DNA of 6,482 nt from NCBI GenBank assembly GCA_027482795.1, contig JAIXVS010000225.1, positions 1 to 6,482 on the forward strand, written 5' to 3'. The translations under genes were made by a program, and so were the position numbers. Below, in pieces: positions 5,530-6,482 of this stretch. How positions within the stretch are numbered: position 1 is the stretch's first letter; each line of letters opens with the position of its first letter. The stretch comes from Rhodobacter sp. Its GTDB lineage: Bacteria; Pseudomonadota; Alphaproteobacteria; Rhodobacterales; Rhodobacteraceae. Below the pieces are notes generated by a model. It was given only the letters and a program-made list of their open reading frames with translations, was not told the DNA's origin and ran no database searches.

Positions 5530-6482
5530 ATGACCAAACTTTCAAAATTGGCCCTTGGGCTAAGCCTGAGCGTTGCTTTTGCGCCCTTCGCACTTGCGCA
5601 AGATGCAACCGAATTGACCATCGCTATTGTGAACAACGGCCACATGATCAACATGCAAAAGGTCGCTGAAAAGTACACCGCCGAAACAGGTGTCAAACTG
5701 AACTGGGTGTCCTTGGAAGAAGGCGTTCTGCGCGAGCAGGTCACGTCCGACACCGCAACGGGCGGCGGTCAGTATGACATTATCAACATTGGTATGCAGG
5801 AAGCGCCAATTTGGGGCAAAGCGGGCTGGATCGAGCCTTTGAACTTTGGCCCTGAATATGACATCGACGACATGCTGCCCGCCATTCGCAACGGCTTGTC
5901 CGCCGATGGCCAACTGTATGCAGCGCCCTTTTATGGCGAATCTTCGATGGTGATGTATCGCAAAGATTTGACCGATGCCGCTGGCGTGACCATTGCCGAC
6001 AACGACAGCTGGGATAACATCAAAGCTGCCGCAGCCGCCATTCACAACCCCGAAGGCGGCGTCTATGGCGTTTGCCTGCGCGGCAAGCCCGGCTGGGGCG
6101 ACAACATGGCCTTTGTCACCACTATGGTGAACTCTTTCGGTGGGGCATGGTTTGACAAAGACATGCGTCCAACGCTGGAATCTGACCAATGGAAAGCGGC
6201 CATCAACTTCTACGTTGATTTGCTGGGCACCTATGGCCCTCCTGGGTCGGAAGGCAACTCGTTCAACGAAATCTTGGCTTTGTACAACGAAGGCAAGTGC
6301 GGCATGTGGATTGACGCCACGATTGCAGCATCGTTCTTGACCGTTCCCGGCGTAGCTTATGCCCAGTCGCCAAACGCGGGTAACCCCGTGGGTGCAAACT
6401 GGCTGTGGGCTTGGGCTATGGCTGTTCCAGCAGGATCGCCCAATGCCGATGCATCAAAGGCGTTCATCGAATGGGCTACCTC
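5530..6482 (+). CDS. smoE: SmoE-like sorbitol/mannitol ABC transporter substrate-binding protein, 3' end off window
   Basis: The ATG has a strong GGAGG at 5520-5524. The frame is open to the right edge: 317 codons plus two bases, about three quarters of the roughly 430-440 residues usual for the family. A Sec signal peptide (K-L-S-K-L-A-L-G-L-S-L-S-V, ending A-L-A/Q at residues 21-24) exports it to the periplasm. The mature part starts T-E-L-T-I-A-I-V-N-N-G-H-M and continues with family landmarks of polyol-binding family 1 proteins: A-P-I-W-G-K-A-G-W, A-A-P-F-Y-G-E-S-S-M-V-M-Y-R-K-D-L, G-V-C-L-R-G-K-P-G-W-G-D-N-M-A-F, A-L-Y-N-E-G-K-C-G-M-W-I-D-A-T and N-W-L-W-A-W. The known role is capture of sorbitol, mannitol or similar polyols for a Smo-type importer. 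Permease, ATPase and dehydrogenase genes would be expected just beyond the right edge. Exact substrate is not decided by sequence. Confidence 0.93.
   Translation, partial: MTKLSKLALGLSLSVAFAPFALAQDATELTIAIVNNGHMINMQKVAEKYTAETGVKLNWVSLEEGVLREQVTSDTATGGGQYDIINIGMQEAPIWGKAGWIEPLNFGPEYDIDDMLPAIRNGLSADGQLYAAPFYGESSMVMYRKDLTDAAGVTIADNDSWDNIKAAAAAIHNPEGGVYGVCLRGKPGWGDNMAFVTTMVNSFGGAWFDKDMRPTLESDQWKAAINFYVDLLGTYGPPGSEGNSFNEILALYNEGKCGMWIDATIAASFLTVPGVAYAQSPNAGNPVGANWLWAWAMAVPAGSPNADASKAFIEWAT

Noticed and set aside
5560..6189. A 209-codon open frame antisense to the polyol-binding protein gene
   Set aside because: It mirrors the strong codon structure of a clearly real gene on the plus strand and has no recognisable domain.
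1..6482. CRISPR array, tRNA or rRNA, insertion sequence, prophage or toxin-antitoxin genes
   Set aside because: I looked for direct repeats with spacers, transposase-like frames with terminal repeats, and RNA-like cloverleaf segments and found none. The only regular repeats are the coding FG-GAP and RTX repeats.

Overview
The window looks like chromosomal DNA of an alphaproteobacterium, most likely a marine Rhodobacterales (roseobacter-type) bacterium. The evidence is the moderately high GC content, a SmoE-type polyol-binding protein, a serralysin-type protease with an N-terminal Met-Cys-Phe-Ile-Cys, FG-GAP propeller proteins, and a TIGR03032/DUF4915 protein. This placement is inferred from protein character; no database was searched.

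Layout: (1) 874 down to 1, minus strand: the N-terminal 291 residues of an FG-GAP beta-propeller protein with four calcium-binding motifs spaced exactly 71 residues apart; its C-terminus lies off the left edge. (2) 875-1115: divergent intergenic region. It holds a well-placed ribosome site with a 13-codon ORF on the minus strand, and three consecutive inverted repeats just before the next gene on the plus strand. (3) 1116-2162, plus: a complete TIGR03032/DUF4915 protein of unknown function. (4) 4579-2159, minus: a complete 806-residue secreted metalloprotease with PPC domain, M10/serralysin catalytic domain, RTX repeats and a serralysin C-terminal secretion domain. Its stop overlaps the stop of gene 3 through a shared TTAA. 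(5) 5061 (or 5085) down to 4537, minus: a small exported protein of unknown function, whose 3' end overlaps the protease start by 43 bp and whose 5' end carries a run of nine G. (6) 5086-5529: divergent regulatory region of about 440 bp with a strong nested inverted repeat. (7) 5530 to the right edge, plus: the N-terminal 317 residues of a SmoE-like sorbitol/mannitol ABC transporter binding protein.

Two themes appear. The left and centre concern extracellular, calcium-dependent, repeat-built proteins: the FG-GAP propeller, the RTX protease and the small exported protein in the protease transcription unit. The right edge starts an ordinary polyol-uptake operon. I see no mobile element, CRISPR array, tRNA or rRNA. 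The least-described parts are the small exported protein coupled to the protease, the DUF4915 protein with its inverted-repeat leader, and the ambiguous 5' end of the FG-GAP gene.
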